NCBI GenBank assembly: GCA_049602155.1
Contig: JBMYRH010000035.1
Coordinates: 1 to 55,160, forward strand
Source: JBMYRH01 sp049602155
GTDB taxonomy: Bacteria > Myxococcota_A > UBA9042 > PHBI01 > JBMYRH01
DNA length: 55,160 bases
Reading direction: 5' to 3'
Shown here: positions 26,832 through 35,140 of the stretch, one piece after another
How the letters are laid out: each line of letters starts with the position of its first letter
Numbering within the stretch: position 1 is the stretch's first letter
The notes under the pieces: generated by a model
What the model was told of the DNA's origin: nothing
Database searches by the model: none
What the model saw: the letters and a program-made list of their open reading frames with translations, nothing else
Program-made: the position numbers and the translations under genes

Positions 26832-27143
26832 ATGAGCGACGAAAAGAAGGGTGAGGCCAAGCGCGTCAAGATCGAGGTGAAGTGCGATCCTGAGGTGGCT
26901 AACGGCCAGTACATCAACATGGCGCGCATCTTTCATACTCAGACAGAATTCATGGTGGACGCCTTGATGCTCCCGCCCCAAAGCCGTGAGGCCAAGGTGA
27001 TGTCACGTCTGATCTTGAGCCCGGCCCATGCGAAGTTCCTCTACGCGGCGCTGGGTCAGAACCTTCAGATGTATGAGAAGAAGTTTGGCCCCATCACGAC
27101 CAAGCTACCGGGTGGTGGCGAGCCGGGACCCATTATTCATTGA
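26832..27143 (+). CDS. DUF3467 family protein
   Basis: A 103-residue cytosolic protein. ATG 26832 follows GGAGG by eight bases; the frame is open further upstream but without start signals. The order YINMARIFHTQTEFMVDAL, LPPQSREAKVMSRLILSP and HAKFLYAALGQNLQMYEKKF matches the DUF3467 family, small proteins of unknown function often annotated near metabolic or translation genes. It begins with a highly charged Lys/Glu segment. Its stop lies 29 bp before glpK, so co-transcription is likely. No activity can be inferred. Confidence 0.8.
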   Translation: MSDEKKGEAKRVKIEVKCDPEVANGQYINMARIFHTQTEFMVDALMLPPQSREAKVMSRLILSPAHAKFLYAALGQNLQMYEKKFGPITTKLPGGGEPGPIIH

Positions 27144-27172
27144 GGGAGGGGACCCTTCCGGAGGATCGAGAT

Positions 27173-28672
27173 ATGTCAGAGCAGGGTGTCATCCTTTGTA
27201 TCGATCAGGGCACGACGGGCTCGACTGCGCTCGTCCTCGATCACGGGTTGAACGTGTTGGCGCGGGCCAACCAGGAATTCCCACAGATCTACCCCCAGCC
27301 GGGGTGGGTTGAGCATGACCCCGAAGAGATATGGTCGAGCGTTGAGGCCTCGGTGACCGAGGCACTGCGGATCGCAGAGGTCTCCCCCGCCGCGATCCGA
27401 GCCATCGGGATCACAAATCAACGTGAGACGTCACTCTTCTGGGACCGCGCGACGGGTGAGGCCGTCCACAACGCCATCGTATGGCAATGTCGTCGAACGA
27501 CCCCGATGTGCCAGCGTCTCCGGGACGAAGGGCATCAGGAGCGCGTGCGGGCTAAGACGGGCTTGGTGCTGGATCCGTATTTCTCAGGGACCAAGGCCGC
27601 TTGGGTCTTGGACAATGTGGCGGGCGCGCGCGCTCGGGCCGAGTCCGGCGACCTCGCGTTTGGCACCATCGACACCTACTTGGTGTGGCGTCTGACCCAA
27701 GGCGCGGTGCACGTGACAGATGTCACGAACGCCTCCCGAACCATGATGTTAGATCTGCACACCGTCGCGTGGGACGACAGCCTCCTTGAGATGCTGGGGG
27801 TCCCTCGCGCGGTCTTGCCTGAGGTGCGCGGCTCTTCGGACGTCTATGGCCACACGTCGGGGTTGGGCTTCTTACCGGACGGCATCCCGATCGCGGGTAT
27901 CGCTGGTGATCAACAAGCGGCCCTCTTCGGACAAGCGTGCTTCTCGCAGGGAGACGTGAAGTCGACCTACGGCACGGGCTCCTTTGTCTTGATGAACGCT
28001 GGGACCGAGGTCCCTGTCAGCGACAATGGCCTCCTGACCACCATCGCGTGGCGCCTCGGTGATGCGCCGACGGTCTATGCGCTCGAAGGATCGGTCTTCA
28101 TCGCGGGTGCCGCTGTTCAGTGGCTGCGTGACGAGCTCAAGATCCTCGACTCAGCGCCTGAGGTGGAGGGCCTCGCGCGCTCGGTAGCGGACACCGGCGG
28201 CGTCATGGTGGTGCCGGCGTTTGCTGGGCTCGGTGCGCCATATTGGGACCCAGAGGCTCGCGGAGCGGTGCTCGGCTTGACCCGTGGAAGTGGCCGTGGG
28301 CACCTGGCACGCGCCACGTTGGAGGGAATCGCTCATCAAGTGAGTGATGTGGTCGAGGCCATGGTCGCTGACAGTCAGGGGACCCTGGGGACCCTGAAGG
28401 TCGACGGGGGCGCGGCTGCTAATGATCTCTTGATGAGCATGCAGGCAGACTTTTTGGGCGCCGACGTCTCTCGCTCTGCGATCTTGGAGACCACAGCCTT
28501 GGGAGCTGGGTTCTTGGCCGGGCTCGCCGTAGGGTTCTGGGCCAGCCCGAGTGAGGTGTCTGAGCGCTGGCGTGAGAGCGGCCGGTTCAGCCCGTCACTC
28601 GACACGGCGTCGCGCTCTGAAGCGAGGCGTCAGTGGGCGTCGGCGGTGCAGCGTGTCCGAACGCCGAGCTGA
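27173..28672 (+). CDS. glpK: Glycerol kinase
   Basis: A 499-residue FGGY kinase, close to the 502 residues of the E. coli enzyme. It phosphorylates glycerol to glycerol-3-phosphate with ATP in the cytosol. Seen in order: DQGTTGSTALVLD for phosphate binding, GITNQRET and WQCRRT for glycerol contacts, YFSGTKAAWVLDNV, GTIDTYLVWRLT, AGDQQAALFGQACF with the catalytic Asp, KSTYGTGSFVLMN, AFAGLGAPYWDPEARG, and the adenine-side VDGGAAANDLLMSMQADFLG. ATG 27173 has GGAGG eight bases upstream. No glpF or glpD is adjacent, which is less usual; glycerol uptake must be encoded elsewhere. A long hairpin follows before rho. Confidence 0.96.
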   Translation: MSEQGVILCIDQGTTGSTALVLDHGLNVLARANQEFPQIYPQPGWVEHDPEEIWSSVEASVTEALRIAEVSPAAIRAIGITNQRETSLFWDRATGEAVHNAIVWQCRRTTPMCQRLRDEGHQERVRAKTGLVLDPYFSGTKAAWVLDNVAGARARAESGDLAFGTIDTYLVWRLTQGAVHVTDVTNASRTMMLDLHTVAWDDSLLEMLGVPRAVLPEVRGSSDVYGHTSGLGFLPDGIPIAGIAGDQQAALFGQACFSQGDVKSTYGTGSFVLMNAGTEVPVSDNGLLTTIAWRLGDAPTVYALEGSVFIAGAAVQWLRDELKILDSAPEVEGLARSVADTGGVMVVPAFAGLGAPYWDPEARGAVLGLTRGSGRGHLARATLEGIAHQVSDVVEAMVADSQGTLGTLKVDGGAAANDLLMSMQADFLGADVSRSAILETTALGAGFLAGLAVGFWASPSEVSERWRESGRFSPSLDTASRSEARRQWASAVQRVRTPS

Positions 28673-28722
28673 GTGGGGAAGCTGGCTTGAGGTTTGACAA
28701 CCACCCGCCTGAGGTTGACTGT

Positions 28723-28771
28723 GCAGGCACGGAGAGGACCAGCGCCCGCTGGTCACAGACTCTCCGCCTGC
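28723..28771 (+). promoter_or_regulatory. Long hairpin in the glpK-rho intergenic region (rho leader)
   Basis: Three nested complementary segments make a 49-base structure: GCAGGC (28723) with GCCTGC (28766), GGAGAG (28731) with CTCTCC, and GACCAGCG with CGCTGGTC around a 2-base loop. That is 20 paired bases, with small internal loops (ac on one side, acaga on the other). No T-run follows. It lies 70 bases before the rho start codon and 51 bases after the glpK stop. It may terminate glpK transcripts or act as a leader element for rho, whose expression is autoregulated in E. coli. A TTGACA at 28694 could be a -35 element, but the -10 is poor. Confidence 0.6.
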
Positions 28772-28840
28772 CACAATTCGTCTAAATCCCGATTCCACAT
28801 CTCGTCGACGTAAGCCGGACCCTCTCCGGTGGAGACACCT

Positions 28841-30085
28841 ATGCATCTCAATGATTTGAAGAGCACCCCTATCGAGGACCTGTTTAAGCAGGCCAGTGAT
28901 GCGGGCGTGACAGGCGCGCGCGGTATGCGCCGTCATGAGCTGATCTTCGCCATCCTGCGTGAGCGCGAAGACGACACGCCCATCTCTGGTGAAGGGGTGC
29001 TGGAGGTCTTGCCAGACGGGTTTGGCTTTCTGCGCAGCCCGGCCTCGAACTACTTCCCCTGCCAAGACGATATCTACGTCTCACCGAGTCAGATTAGGCG
29101 CTTCAATCTGCAGAAGGGGGATACGGTCACCGGTCAGGTGCGGCCTCCCAAAGAGGGAGAGCGTTACTTTGCGCTCCTCAAGGTCGAGGCGATTAACCAC
29201 GTCGATCCAGAAGAGGCGCGCACCAAGACCCTCTTTGACAACCTGACGCCGCTTTACCCTGAGGAAAAGCTCAACATGGAGCACCAGGCGGACAACCTGT
29301 CCACCCGGATCATCAACCTGCTGACCCCGATGGGGAAAGGACAGCGGGCCTTGATCGTCGCGCCGCCAAGGGCCGGTAAGACGGTGCTGCTGCAAGACAT
29401 CGCGCACGCCATCACCTCCAATCACCCGGAGGTGTACTTGATCGTCCTCTTGGTCGATGAGCGACCGGAGGAGGTCACCGACATGCAGCGCTCCGTGCAT
29501 GGTGAGGTGGTCAGCTCGACCTTCGATGAGCCCGCTGAGAACCACGTGCATGTCGCTGAGATGGCGATTGAGAAAGCGAAGCGCCTAGTAGAGCACCGCA
29601 AAGATGTCGTGATCCTCTTGGACTCGATCACCCGCTTGGCCCGGGCCTACAACACGGTCGAGCCGCCCAGTGGCAAGGTGCTCAGCGGTGGCGTCGACGC
29701 CAATGCGTTGCATAAGCCAAAGCGCTTCTTTGGCGCTGCGCGTAACATCGAGGGTGGCGGCAGCTTAACCATCATCGGGACGGCCCTCATCGACACCGGG
29801 AGCCGGATGGACGAGGTCATCTTCGAAGAGTTCAAGGGTACAGGTAACTGTGAACTCCATCTCGATCGTCGATTGATGGAGAAGCGCATCTTCCCATGCC
29901 TCGACATCAACAAATCGGGGACGCGAAAAGAGGAGCTTCTCCACGATCCGTTGACCTTGAATCGGGTCTGGATCCTGAGAGAGTTTTTGAACCCTCTAAA
30001 CTCCGTAGATGCGATGCGTTTCCTCACTGACCGGATGAATCGCTTCGACAACAACACAGAATTTCTCGAAGGTATGAACCGCTGA
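28841..30085 (+). CDS. rho: Transcription termination factor Rho
   Basis: A 414-residue RNA-dependent ATPase/helicase (E. coli Rho is 419). ATG 28841 follows GGAG by six bases. The N-terminal helical domain starts MHLNDLKSTPIEDL. The RNA-binding OSB domain contains DGFGFLR, an RNP1-like motif, and CQDDIYVSPSQIRRF. The motor has Walker A PPRAGKT, Walker B VVILLDSITRLARAYN, the Q-loop GGVDANALHKPKRFFGAARN and the R-loop KSGTRKEELL. All motor residues are intact, so it should be functional. It has no large insertion of the kind seen in some high-GC Rho proteins. It leads the rho-rpmE-prfA series, and several neighbouring genes end in U-less hairpins, which fits a genome that relies on Rho. Confidence 0.97.
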   Translation: MHLNDLKSTPIEDLFKQASDAGVTGARGMRRHELIFAILREREDDTPISGEGVLEVLPDGFGFLRSPASNYFPCQDDIYVSPSQIRRFNLQKGDTVTGQVRPPKEGERYFALLKVEAINHVDPEEARTKTLFDNLTPLYPEEKLNMEHQADNLSTRIINLLTPMGKGQRALIVAPPRAGKTVLLQDIAHAITSNHPEVYLIVLLVDERPEEVTDMQRSVHGEVVSSTFDEPAENHVHVAEMAIEKAKRLVEHRKDVVILLDSITRLARAYNTVEPPSGKVLSGGVDANALHKPKRFFGAARNIEGGGSLTIIGTALIDTGSRMDEVIFEEFKGTGNCELHLDRRLMEKRIFPCLDINKSGTRKEELLHDPLTLNRVWILREFLNPLNSVDAMRFLTDRMNRFDNNTEFLEGMNR

Positions 30086-30118
30086 TCGTGTGAAAGAGGG
30101 GGTGGGCGTCGACATGAC

Positions 30119-30140
30119 GCGCGCCTTCTCTCTTGCGCGC
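30119..30140 (+). terminator. Weak hairpin between rho and rpmE
   Basis: GCGCGC at 30119 pairs with GCGCGC at 30135 around a 10-base pyrimidine loop, 33 bases after the rho stop. There is no T-run. The stem is short and self-complementary, so this is a weak call; it may only be a processing or pausing site. Confidence 0.3.
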
Positions 30141-30195
30141 ACAGGCAGGTTCGAGTAGAAACCGCCGTCCTTCTCACCCGTCCGGAGTCAGTACG

Positions 30196-30456
30196 ATGAA
30201 GGCAGACACACATCCCGAGTACCACCCCGTCGTCTTCGTAGACGTCTCTACGTCCGACGAGATCGTGACCTGCTCGACCATGAAGAGCGATGAGACCCGC
30301 GACATCGATGGCGTGTCTCACTTCGTGATCAATTGCGACATCACGTCCTTCACGCACCCCTTCTTCACCGGCAAGCAGAAGCTGATGGACACCGAGGGTC
30401 GTATCGATCGCTTCCGTAAGAAGTACGGTCGCCCTGCTGCTACGGATTCGAACTAG
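30196..30456 (+). CDS. rpmE: Ribosomal protein L31, type B (zinc-independent)
   Basis: An 86-residue ribosomal protein; ATG 30196 has GGAG eight bases upstream. The sequence MKADTHPEYHPVVFVDVSTS, the STMKSD segment and ITSFTHPFFTGKQKLMDTEG are those of the type B L31. This form lacks the CxxC zinc ribbon of type A; the two cysteines here (VTCST and INCDI) are not in that arrangement. Type B L31 replaces the zinc form on the 50S subunit when zinc is scarce. Whether a type A copy exists elsewhere cannot be seen. The order rho-rpmE-prfA is common in bacteria and supports the call. Confidence 0.93.
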   Translation: MKADTHPEYHPVVFVDVSTSDEIVTCSTMKSDETRDIDGVSHFVINCDITSFTHPFFTGKQKLMDTEGRIDRFRKKYGRPAATDSN

Positions 30457-30534
30457 CTCTCCTCGCGTCGCGCCTTGAACTGCTCTATGAATGGAGTGGT
30501 TCGTACGAGTCACACGTGATGGAGAGTGCTAGGT

Positions 30535-31608
30535 ATGTTCTCGCAGCTGGATGAGGTCGAGAAGCGGTACGAAGAGCTCACCTCTCTGATGGGTGACCCC
30601 TCGGTCGCCGGAGACCCGAAGCGCTACGCTCAGGTCGCGAAGGAGCAAGCCGGCCTCACGAAGACTGTCGAGGTGTGGCGGACCTACCGCGCGTTGAAGG
30701 AAGAACTCGAGAACGCTCGAGAGCTTCTAGGCGACAGCGATCCTGATATGCGCGAGATGGCTAAGGAGGAGATCTCCACCATTGAGCCGCAGCTCTCTCC
30801 TCTGGAGGAAGAGCTCAAGATCTTGCTCCTGCCCAAAGACCCGAACGACGAGAAGAATGTCCTCCTTGAGATCCGGGCCGGGACCGGCGGAGATGAGGCC
30901 TCGCTCTTCGCAGCGAACCTCTTTCGCATGTACACACGCTACGCTGAGGCGCGGCGATGGAAGGTTGAGCCCGTCAGCGCCAGCCCGACCGAGGTCGGTG
31001 GGTTCAAGGAGGTCATCTGCATGATCTCCGGTGACCAGCCTTACGCGACCCTCAAGTTTGAGTCCGGGGTCCATCGGGTTCAGCGCGTCCCAGAGACCGA
31101 GAGCCAAGGCCGCATCCACACCTCGGCCTGCACCGTGGCGATTATGCCCGAGGCCGAAGAGGTCGACGTCAATATTCAGGAGAACGAACTGAAGATAGAC
31201 GTCTACCGGTCTTCCGGTCCTGGTGGTCAGAGCGTGAACACCACGGACAGCGCGGTGCGCATCACACACCTGCCCTCTGGGCTCGTGGTCATCTGCCAGG
31301 ATGAGAAGTCCCAGCACAAAAATCGCGCCAAGGCCCTCAAGGTGCTCGCGTCACGGCTGCTTGAGGCAGAGACAGCCAAGATGAACGCAGAGACCAGTGA
31401 GGCGCGTCGAAAGATGGTCGGCTCAGGCGACCGCTCCGAGCGCATTCGCACCTATAACTACCCCCAGAATCGCATCACGGATCACCGAATCGGGCTCACC
31501 CTCTACAAGCTCGACGAGGTGATCGCAGGGACCGCGTTAGGGGACGTCATTGATGCGTGCACCGCTCACTTTAACGCTGAGCTGCTGAAGGGCGACCCAT
31601 CGCAGTAG
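30535..31608 (+). CDS. prfA: Peptide chain release factor 1
   Basis: A 357-residue class I release factor that reads UAA and UAG and triggers peptidyl-tRNA hydrolysis. ATG 30535 has GGAGAG eight bases upstream; a GTG at 30526 is possible. Domain 1 is helical and acidic. The stop-codon recognition loop reads RVPETESQGRIHTS, the PxT motif with PET. The catalytic GGQ is in SSGPGGQSVNTTDSAV, followed by QDEKSQHKNRAKALKVL. The length matches E. coli RF1 (360). prmC, which methylates the GGQ glutamine and often follows prfA, is not downstream here. The last 38 bp overlap the 3' end of a convergent gene. Confidence 0.96.
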   Translation: MFSQLDEVEKRYEELTSLMGDPSVAGDPKRYAQVAKEQAGLTKTVEVWRTYRALKEELENARELLGDSDPDMREMAKEEISTIEPQLSPLEEELKILLLPKDPNDEKNVLLEIRAGTGGDEASLFAANLFRMYTRYAEARRWKVEPVSASPTEVGGFKEVICMISGDQPYATLKFESGVHRVQRVPETESQGRIHTSACTVAIMPEAEEVDVNIQENELKIDVYRSSGPGGQSVNTTDSAVRITHLPSGLVVICQDEKSQHKNRAKALKVLASRLLEAETAKMNAETSEARRKMVGSGDRSERIRTYNYPQNRITDHRIGLTLYKLDEVIAGTALGDVIDACTAHFNAELLKGDPSQ

Positions 31609-32287
31609 CGGCTCTCTGGGACACGGTCCGAGAGAACCAGCCCCCTGTCAGGGCGTCGAGGTCTGCGGTCAGGCCAGCGAGCTGAAGCTCGAGCTTCAGA
31701 GCCTTACGGGCCGAAGACACAGGCTCGATGACGTTCATCGCTTGGAGCTGACGGCGGGCGAAGTAGAGCTTGTTGATCGTGGTCAACAGGTCCTCGCGTC
31801 GCGTCACGATCTTCGAGAGCTCCTTCGCGGCGTTGTACTCATCTTGGTCGAAGATCAGCCGCGAGAGATCCCACTCAGCGAAGACCTTGAGGCGCAGTTG
31901 CTCGTCGAGGTCTCGCGTGGTGTAGTCCGAGGAGCTGTTGTCCGAAGCGGTGGTCCGCGCCGTAGTGTCATCATCTAGGGTGGTTTGAAACTCGCCCGTG
32001 AGGCGCTCGGGCAGCACGTTGGACCAAGCGGCGCGGCTCAGCCAGTTGCTGTACGTGTCGGGGTGCACAAGTGCGTAACGCGACGCTGCCTCTTGAACCT
32101 CGAGGACCGAGGGTTCATGGGCAAATTGGCGCAGCGCCTCGACGGCTTGAGCGGTCACGCCTTGCCGCGCAGGTGCTTTGGCTTTGCGGACGGTGGGGGC
32201 TGTTGCGGCCGGGGACTCAGGCGCTTGGGCTTGAGCGAGGGGGGCGCTGAGTGTCAGCGCGATGAGCAAAGATAATGACGTTCTCAT
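31571..32287 (-). CDS. Small secreted helical protein, coupled to the upstream propeller gene
   Basis: A 238-residue protein with a clear signal peptide ending in PLAQAQA, then an Ala/Pro linker. The rest is mostly alpha-helical and charged, including VEALRQFAHEPSVLEVQEAA, a Ser/Thr-rich insert, and helices around DLSRLIFDQDEYNAAKELSK and RREDLLTTINKLYFARRQLQ. The end LQLAGLTADLDALTGGWFS recalls TolC-family barrel proteins, where LDALTGG is frequent, but the chain is far too short for TolC. The start ATG overlaps the stop of the upstream gene (ATGA), with GGAGG before it, so the two products are made together. The 3' end overlaps prfA by 38 bp. Function is unknown; a periplasmic or outer-membrane partner of the propeller is plausible. 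Confidence 0.7.
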   Translation of the reverse strand: MRTSLSLLIALTLSAPLAQAQAPESPAATAPTVRKAKAPARQGVTAQAVEALRQFAHEPSVLEVQEAASRYALVHPDTYSNWLSRAAWSNVLPERLTGEFQTTLDDDTTARTTASDNSSSDYTTRDLDEQLRLKVFAEWDLSRLIFDQDEYNAAKELSKIVTRREDLLTTINKLYFARRQLQAMNVIEPVSSARKALKLELQLAGLTADLDALTGGWFSRTVSQRAATAMGRPSAAQR

Positions 32288-34038
32288 GGGGTGCCTCCTG
32301 ATTGGATCGTCTCAAGGGTGGTCATCGGGGCAAACCTCCGGTCGCTGAGCACGTGGAGATCAGCCTCGATGTGTTGGAGTGAAAGGATGGACTTCAGTGC
32401 AGCTTTGGCTGAAGGGGGTGTGCCCGTCCGCCAGGCGACGTGCCGCTGTGTCCAGAGGGTGTAGAGCCCGACGACCGCGCTTCGGATTTGCCGGCGCTTC
32501 TGGAGCGCGCGGAGGGTCTCCTCGGCGATGGTCGGGCCGGCGTAGGGGCTCTCAGTGCCGATGAAGGCCCAGACCACGGGGTAGAGGTCCCAGAGGGCTA
32601 ACACCTTGACGTGGTGGCCATTCGGGTAGACCTGAACCTGCGTAATAAAGTCGGTGTCTAGGTCCGGGATGGTCAGCAGATCTTCCTCTCGACGAATACG
32701 GTACTGGTACTCCGCCTTGAGGGAAGGGAGGACAAAGGCCCATTGCCCGCGTCGCCGCATCGCCGCCAAGTGACCGGTGGAGATCTTGTGTGCCTGATTG
32801 GCACCCTCTAAGAGCTCCCAGACCGGCGGCGCCCCCTCCTCCGTCAGGATGTCTGTAGCCCGCTCTCGCTGTGCGGACAGCCATATGCGCTCAGGGACAC
32901 GCCGCCATGCGCCACCTCGCCCGACCGCCCAGAGGTGTACGTCACCGACCGCCCCTGCTTTGGCGCGTGATGGGGGCGCTGAGACGTCTTTCAGTCTGCG
33001 ATCTCCAAGGCCCTCCGTCTGGAGCTTCCACTGCCCTGCATCTGGCGCTTCGCTGTTCAGCGGGCTCCAGCTCCACGCCCCCTCGGAGCCGACGGCCCAG
33101 AGTCGCCCATTGCGTCCCTCTGCCAGTCGCTCGATCGCCTTGAGCGGCCATCGGTGGAGGAGCCTGGCCGAGGCTGCGTCCAGTCGCAGCACTTCGGTGG
33201 GCGTCGCTGTGACGATGTCTCCATCTTTGAGCGCAATCAGATCGCGCGCTCCTTGTATGCCAGCGACGCCGAGGCGTTGAATGCCGCCGTTGTCGACGCG
33301 CCAAAGCCCCTCAGTGCGTGTCGCGACGAAGACTGATGGCCCACTGCGGACCATCGCCAGGATGTCTCGTTCGCCGAGGGCGCCTCGCCCCGGTCGGTCG
33401 ATACCCGCGTCGTCGATCTCCCGAAGGCCCTCAGAGGTCGCGACTAAGATGGGCCCCCAGGGGGCTTGCAGGAGATCGCGGACCGCCATGGCGCGCGCGA
33501 GTCGCACTTCGACGGCTGAACCGAGGGTGCGCGCGTTGCGATCGATGGCCCAGATGCCACGATCTCCAGTCAAGAAGACCTGCCCTCCGACGAGCCGTAA
33601 TCGGACCACTGGAGGTGTGTCACCTCGTGTTCGGAGGGTGCTGAACCCCGAGGTTAAGCCTGAGGACGTCGTTGTTTCCTCGTCCGCGATCGGCGCTGAG
33701 GCGTCTTCGTCGAAGCTCTCCTCTTCTTCCTCGCTGTCCTCGTCATCGACCGCTCCCTCCTCGTCGTCAGTGCGAACCGCTGAGGGGTCAGAGTCTGAGT
33801 TGAGACCGGCGCTGAGGACCTGGGCGACGAGGTACCACGCGTTGCCCCCGTCGTCGGTCACCCAAACTCGCGTCTCGCTGGCGACCCAGGCGACCTGTGG
33901 GTCGTCAGGATCAGAGAGGCTCGCCAACAGGCCGCCACGATCGGTCGCGGGGCTCGCGCGATCCCAGACAAGGCTGGCGTGCGCCGGCGAGGTCAGACAG
34001 AGCCCTAAGAGCAAGGCGAGCAGGCCATGACGTCCCAT
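32284..34038 (-). CDS. Secreted beta-propeller-like protein with acidic insertion
   Basis: A 584-residue protein. ATG 34038 gives a good signal peptide (LLALLLGLCLTSPAHA); the frame is open to 34152 but without a signal at its start. Repeated segments such as WVASETRVWVTDDGGNAWYL, GILVATSEGLREIDDAG, VFVATRTEGLWRVDNGGI and GRLWAVGSEGAWSWSPL look like blades of a Ycf48/regulator-type propeller. An acidic Glu/Asp-rich insertion lies at about 75-115. The last ~200 residues are helical and of unknown fold. There are no cysteine arrays, unlike the other exported proteins here. The stop overlaps the next start, and 304 bp separate it from tonB upstream on the same strand. Confidence 0.65.
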   Translation of the reverse strand: MGRHGLLALLLGLCLTSPAHASLVWDRASPATDRGGLLASLSDPDDPQVAWVASETRVWVTDDGGNAWYLVAQVLSAGLNSDSDPSAVRTDDEEGAVDDEDSEEEEESFDEDASAPIADEETTTSSGLTSGFSTLRTRGDTPPVVRLRLVGGQVFLTGDRGIWAIDRNARTLGSAVEVRLARAMAVRDLLQAPWGPILVATSEGLREIDDAGIDRPGRGALGERDILAMVRSGPSVFVATRTEGLWRVDNGGIQRLGVAGIQGARDLIALKDGDIVTATPTEVLRLDAASARLLHRWPLKAIERLAEGRNGRLWAVGSEGAWSWSPLNSEAPDAGQWKLQTEGLGDRRLKDVSAPPSRAKAGAVGDVHLWAVGRGGAWRRVPERIWLSAQRERATDILTEEGAPPVWELLEGANQAHKISTGHLAAMRRRGQWAFVLPSLKAEYQYRIRREEDLLTIPDLDTDFITQVQVYPNGHHVKVLALWDLYPVVWAFIGTESPYAGPTIAEETLRALQKRRQIRSAVVGLYTLWTQRHVAWRTGTPPSAKAALKSILSLQHIEADLHVLSDRRFAPMTTLETIQSGGTP

Positions 34039-34342
34039 CGGCTCAGCCACCCGCCACGGAGTGTTGGGCCTGAGGAGGCGCGACGAGTACAGCCCTAGGA
34101 GGTTTGGGGCTCGTGGCAGACCCGGCTGCGCTGAGGCCTCTACGCGCTGCACTCAGGAGGTGAGGAGGTGACGCTGCTGAAGTACTAAATCTCGACCCAT
34201 TAGGGGCTTGGGAGCGTTGAGACACAGAGGTGCGGGCGCAGGCGATGAAGCCAGCGCTCAAGGTGCGCGTAGATCCGGTAGGGCGGTTCACGCTCGCACT
34301 CTAGTGCCTGGTCGCCCGACCGGCAACTGCGAACGAGGCGCG
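34039..34342 (-). other. Intergenic region between tonB and the propeller gene
   Basis: This 304-bp stretch contains the tonB-distal hairpin near its right end and presumably the promoter of the propeller gene. I see no convincing -35/-10 pair, no RNA gene and no recoverable coding frame. Confidence 0.5.
34306..34324 (-). terminator. Hairpin downstream of tonB
   Basis: On the minus strand GCCGGTCG pairs with CGACC-A-GGC around a 2-base loop, with one bulged A, starting 18 bases after the tonB stop. A smaller GCACT/AGTGC stem overlaps it. No T-run follows. It is the likely 3' end of the exbB-exbD-tonB transcript. Confidence 0.5.
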
Positions 34343-35140
34343 TTACTCGGGCTGAAAGGCGAAGGTCCACGGGACCCACATCGCTTTCGCGACGCCCCCA
34401 AGCGTCCCCGGTGAGAAGACGATCGATCGCGCTTGCTTCTTCGCCGCTCGATCGAAGGCCGCTCCAGCCCCCCGAACAACCTTGACCTTCTTCACTCGCC
34501 CGTCCGCGCCGACCAGCAAGCTCAGCTTCACCTCGACGGTTCTCCCGAGGCGCGGTGCGTCGTCGGGGTAGCGCCCCTTCACGGAGCGCTTCGGGCGCGG
34601 CAGGACACGCTTGGGCGGTGGCGGTGGCGGGGCGTTGACGTCCCCCTCTTCTTCACCTTCTTGGTTGGGGGTCGGGCGCGTGTTTGTCTTGGTGGCCTTG
34701 ACGGAGGGATCGCCAAAGAGATCGCTCTCACCCTGCTGGACCGCGATCTTCCCGGTAAGGTTCACGTTCTCGAGGACAAGCGGGGCCGGCTCGATCTTGG
34801 GAGGCGCGACCTCCGGTGCTGGCTTTGGTGCCACCTTTGGCTTGGCCTTCGCGCGCTTTATTCGCTTGCGGGGCTTCTTGGGCTTCTTGGGCTTGGGCGT
34901 GGGCTTCGGCTCGGGCTTCGGTGGCTCAGGCTCAGGCTCAGGCTTTGGCGGCGGGGGTGGGGGCTCTGGTTTCGGGATCTCGACGTTCTCGCGGATCGCC
35001 TTGAGCTTCTGGATCTCTTGTGGAGGCTTCTCTACCCGAGGCGGCTTTGGCGGCGCAGGTCCAATCCACGCAGCGACCCCTCCGTGCATCATCAAGGCGA
35101 TCAGGATCGCCAAGGTAAAGCGGTGACGCGACGGCACCAT
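34343..35140 (-). CDS. tonB: Energy transducer TonB
   Basis: A 265-residue protein that carries proton-motive-force energy from ExbB/ExbD to outer-membrane receptors. It has one N-terminal membrane anchor (FTLAILIALMMHGGVAAWI) and a long Pro/Lys/Glu periplasmic spacer (about 35-110) built of KPEPEP and PKPKKPKK blocks. The C-terminal domain (about 185-265) reads GRYPDDAPRLGRTVEVKLSL, DGRVKKVKVVRGAG and AMWVPWTFAFQPE. The spacer is unusually basic and the region around 130-180 is acidic. The start ATG directly follows the exbD stop (TAGATG), so translation is coupled. No TonB-dependent receptor gene is in the window. Confidence 0.92.
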   Translation of the reverse strand: MVPSRHRFTLAILIALMMHGGVAAWIGPAPPKPPRVEKPPQEIQKLKAIRENVEIPKPEPPPPPPKPEPEPEPPKPEPKPTPKPKKPKKPRKRIKRAKAKPKVAPKPAPEVAPPKIEPAPLVLENVNLTGKIAVQQGESDLFGDPSVKATKTNTRPTPNQEGEEEGDVNAPPPPPPKRVLPRPKRSVKGRYPDDAPRLGRTVEVKLSLLVGADGRVKKVKVVRGAGAAFDRAAKKQARSIVFSPGTLGGVAKAMWVPWTFAFQPE

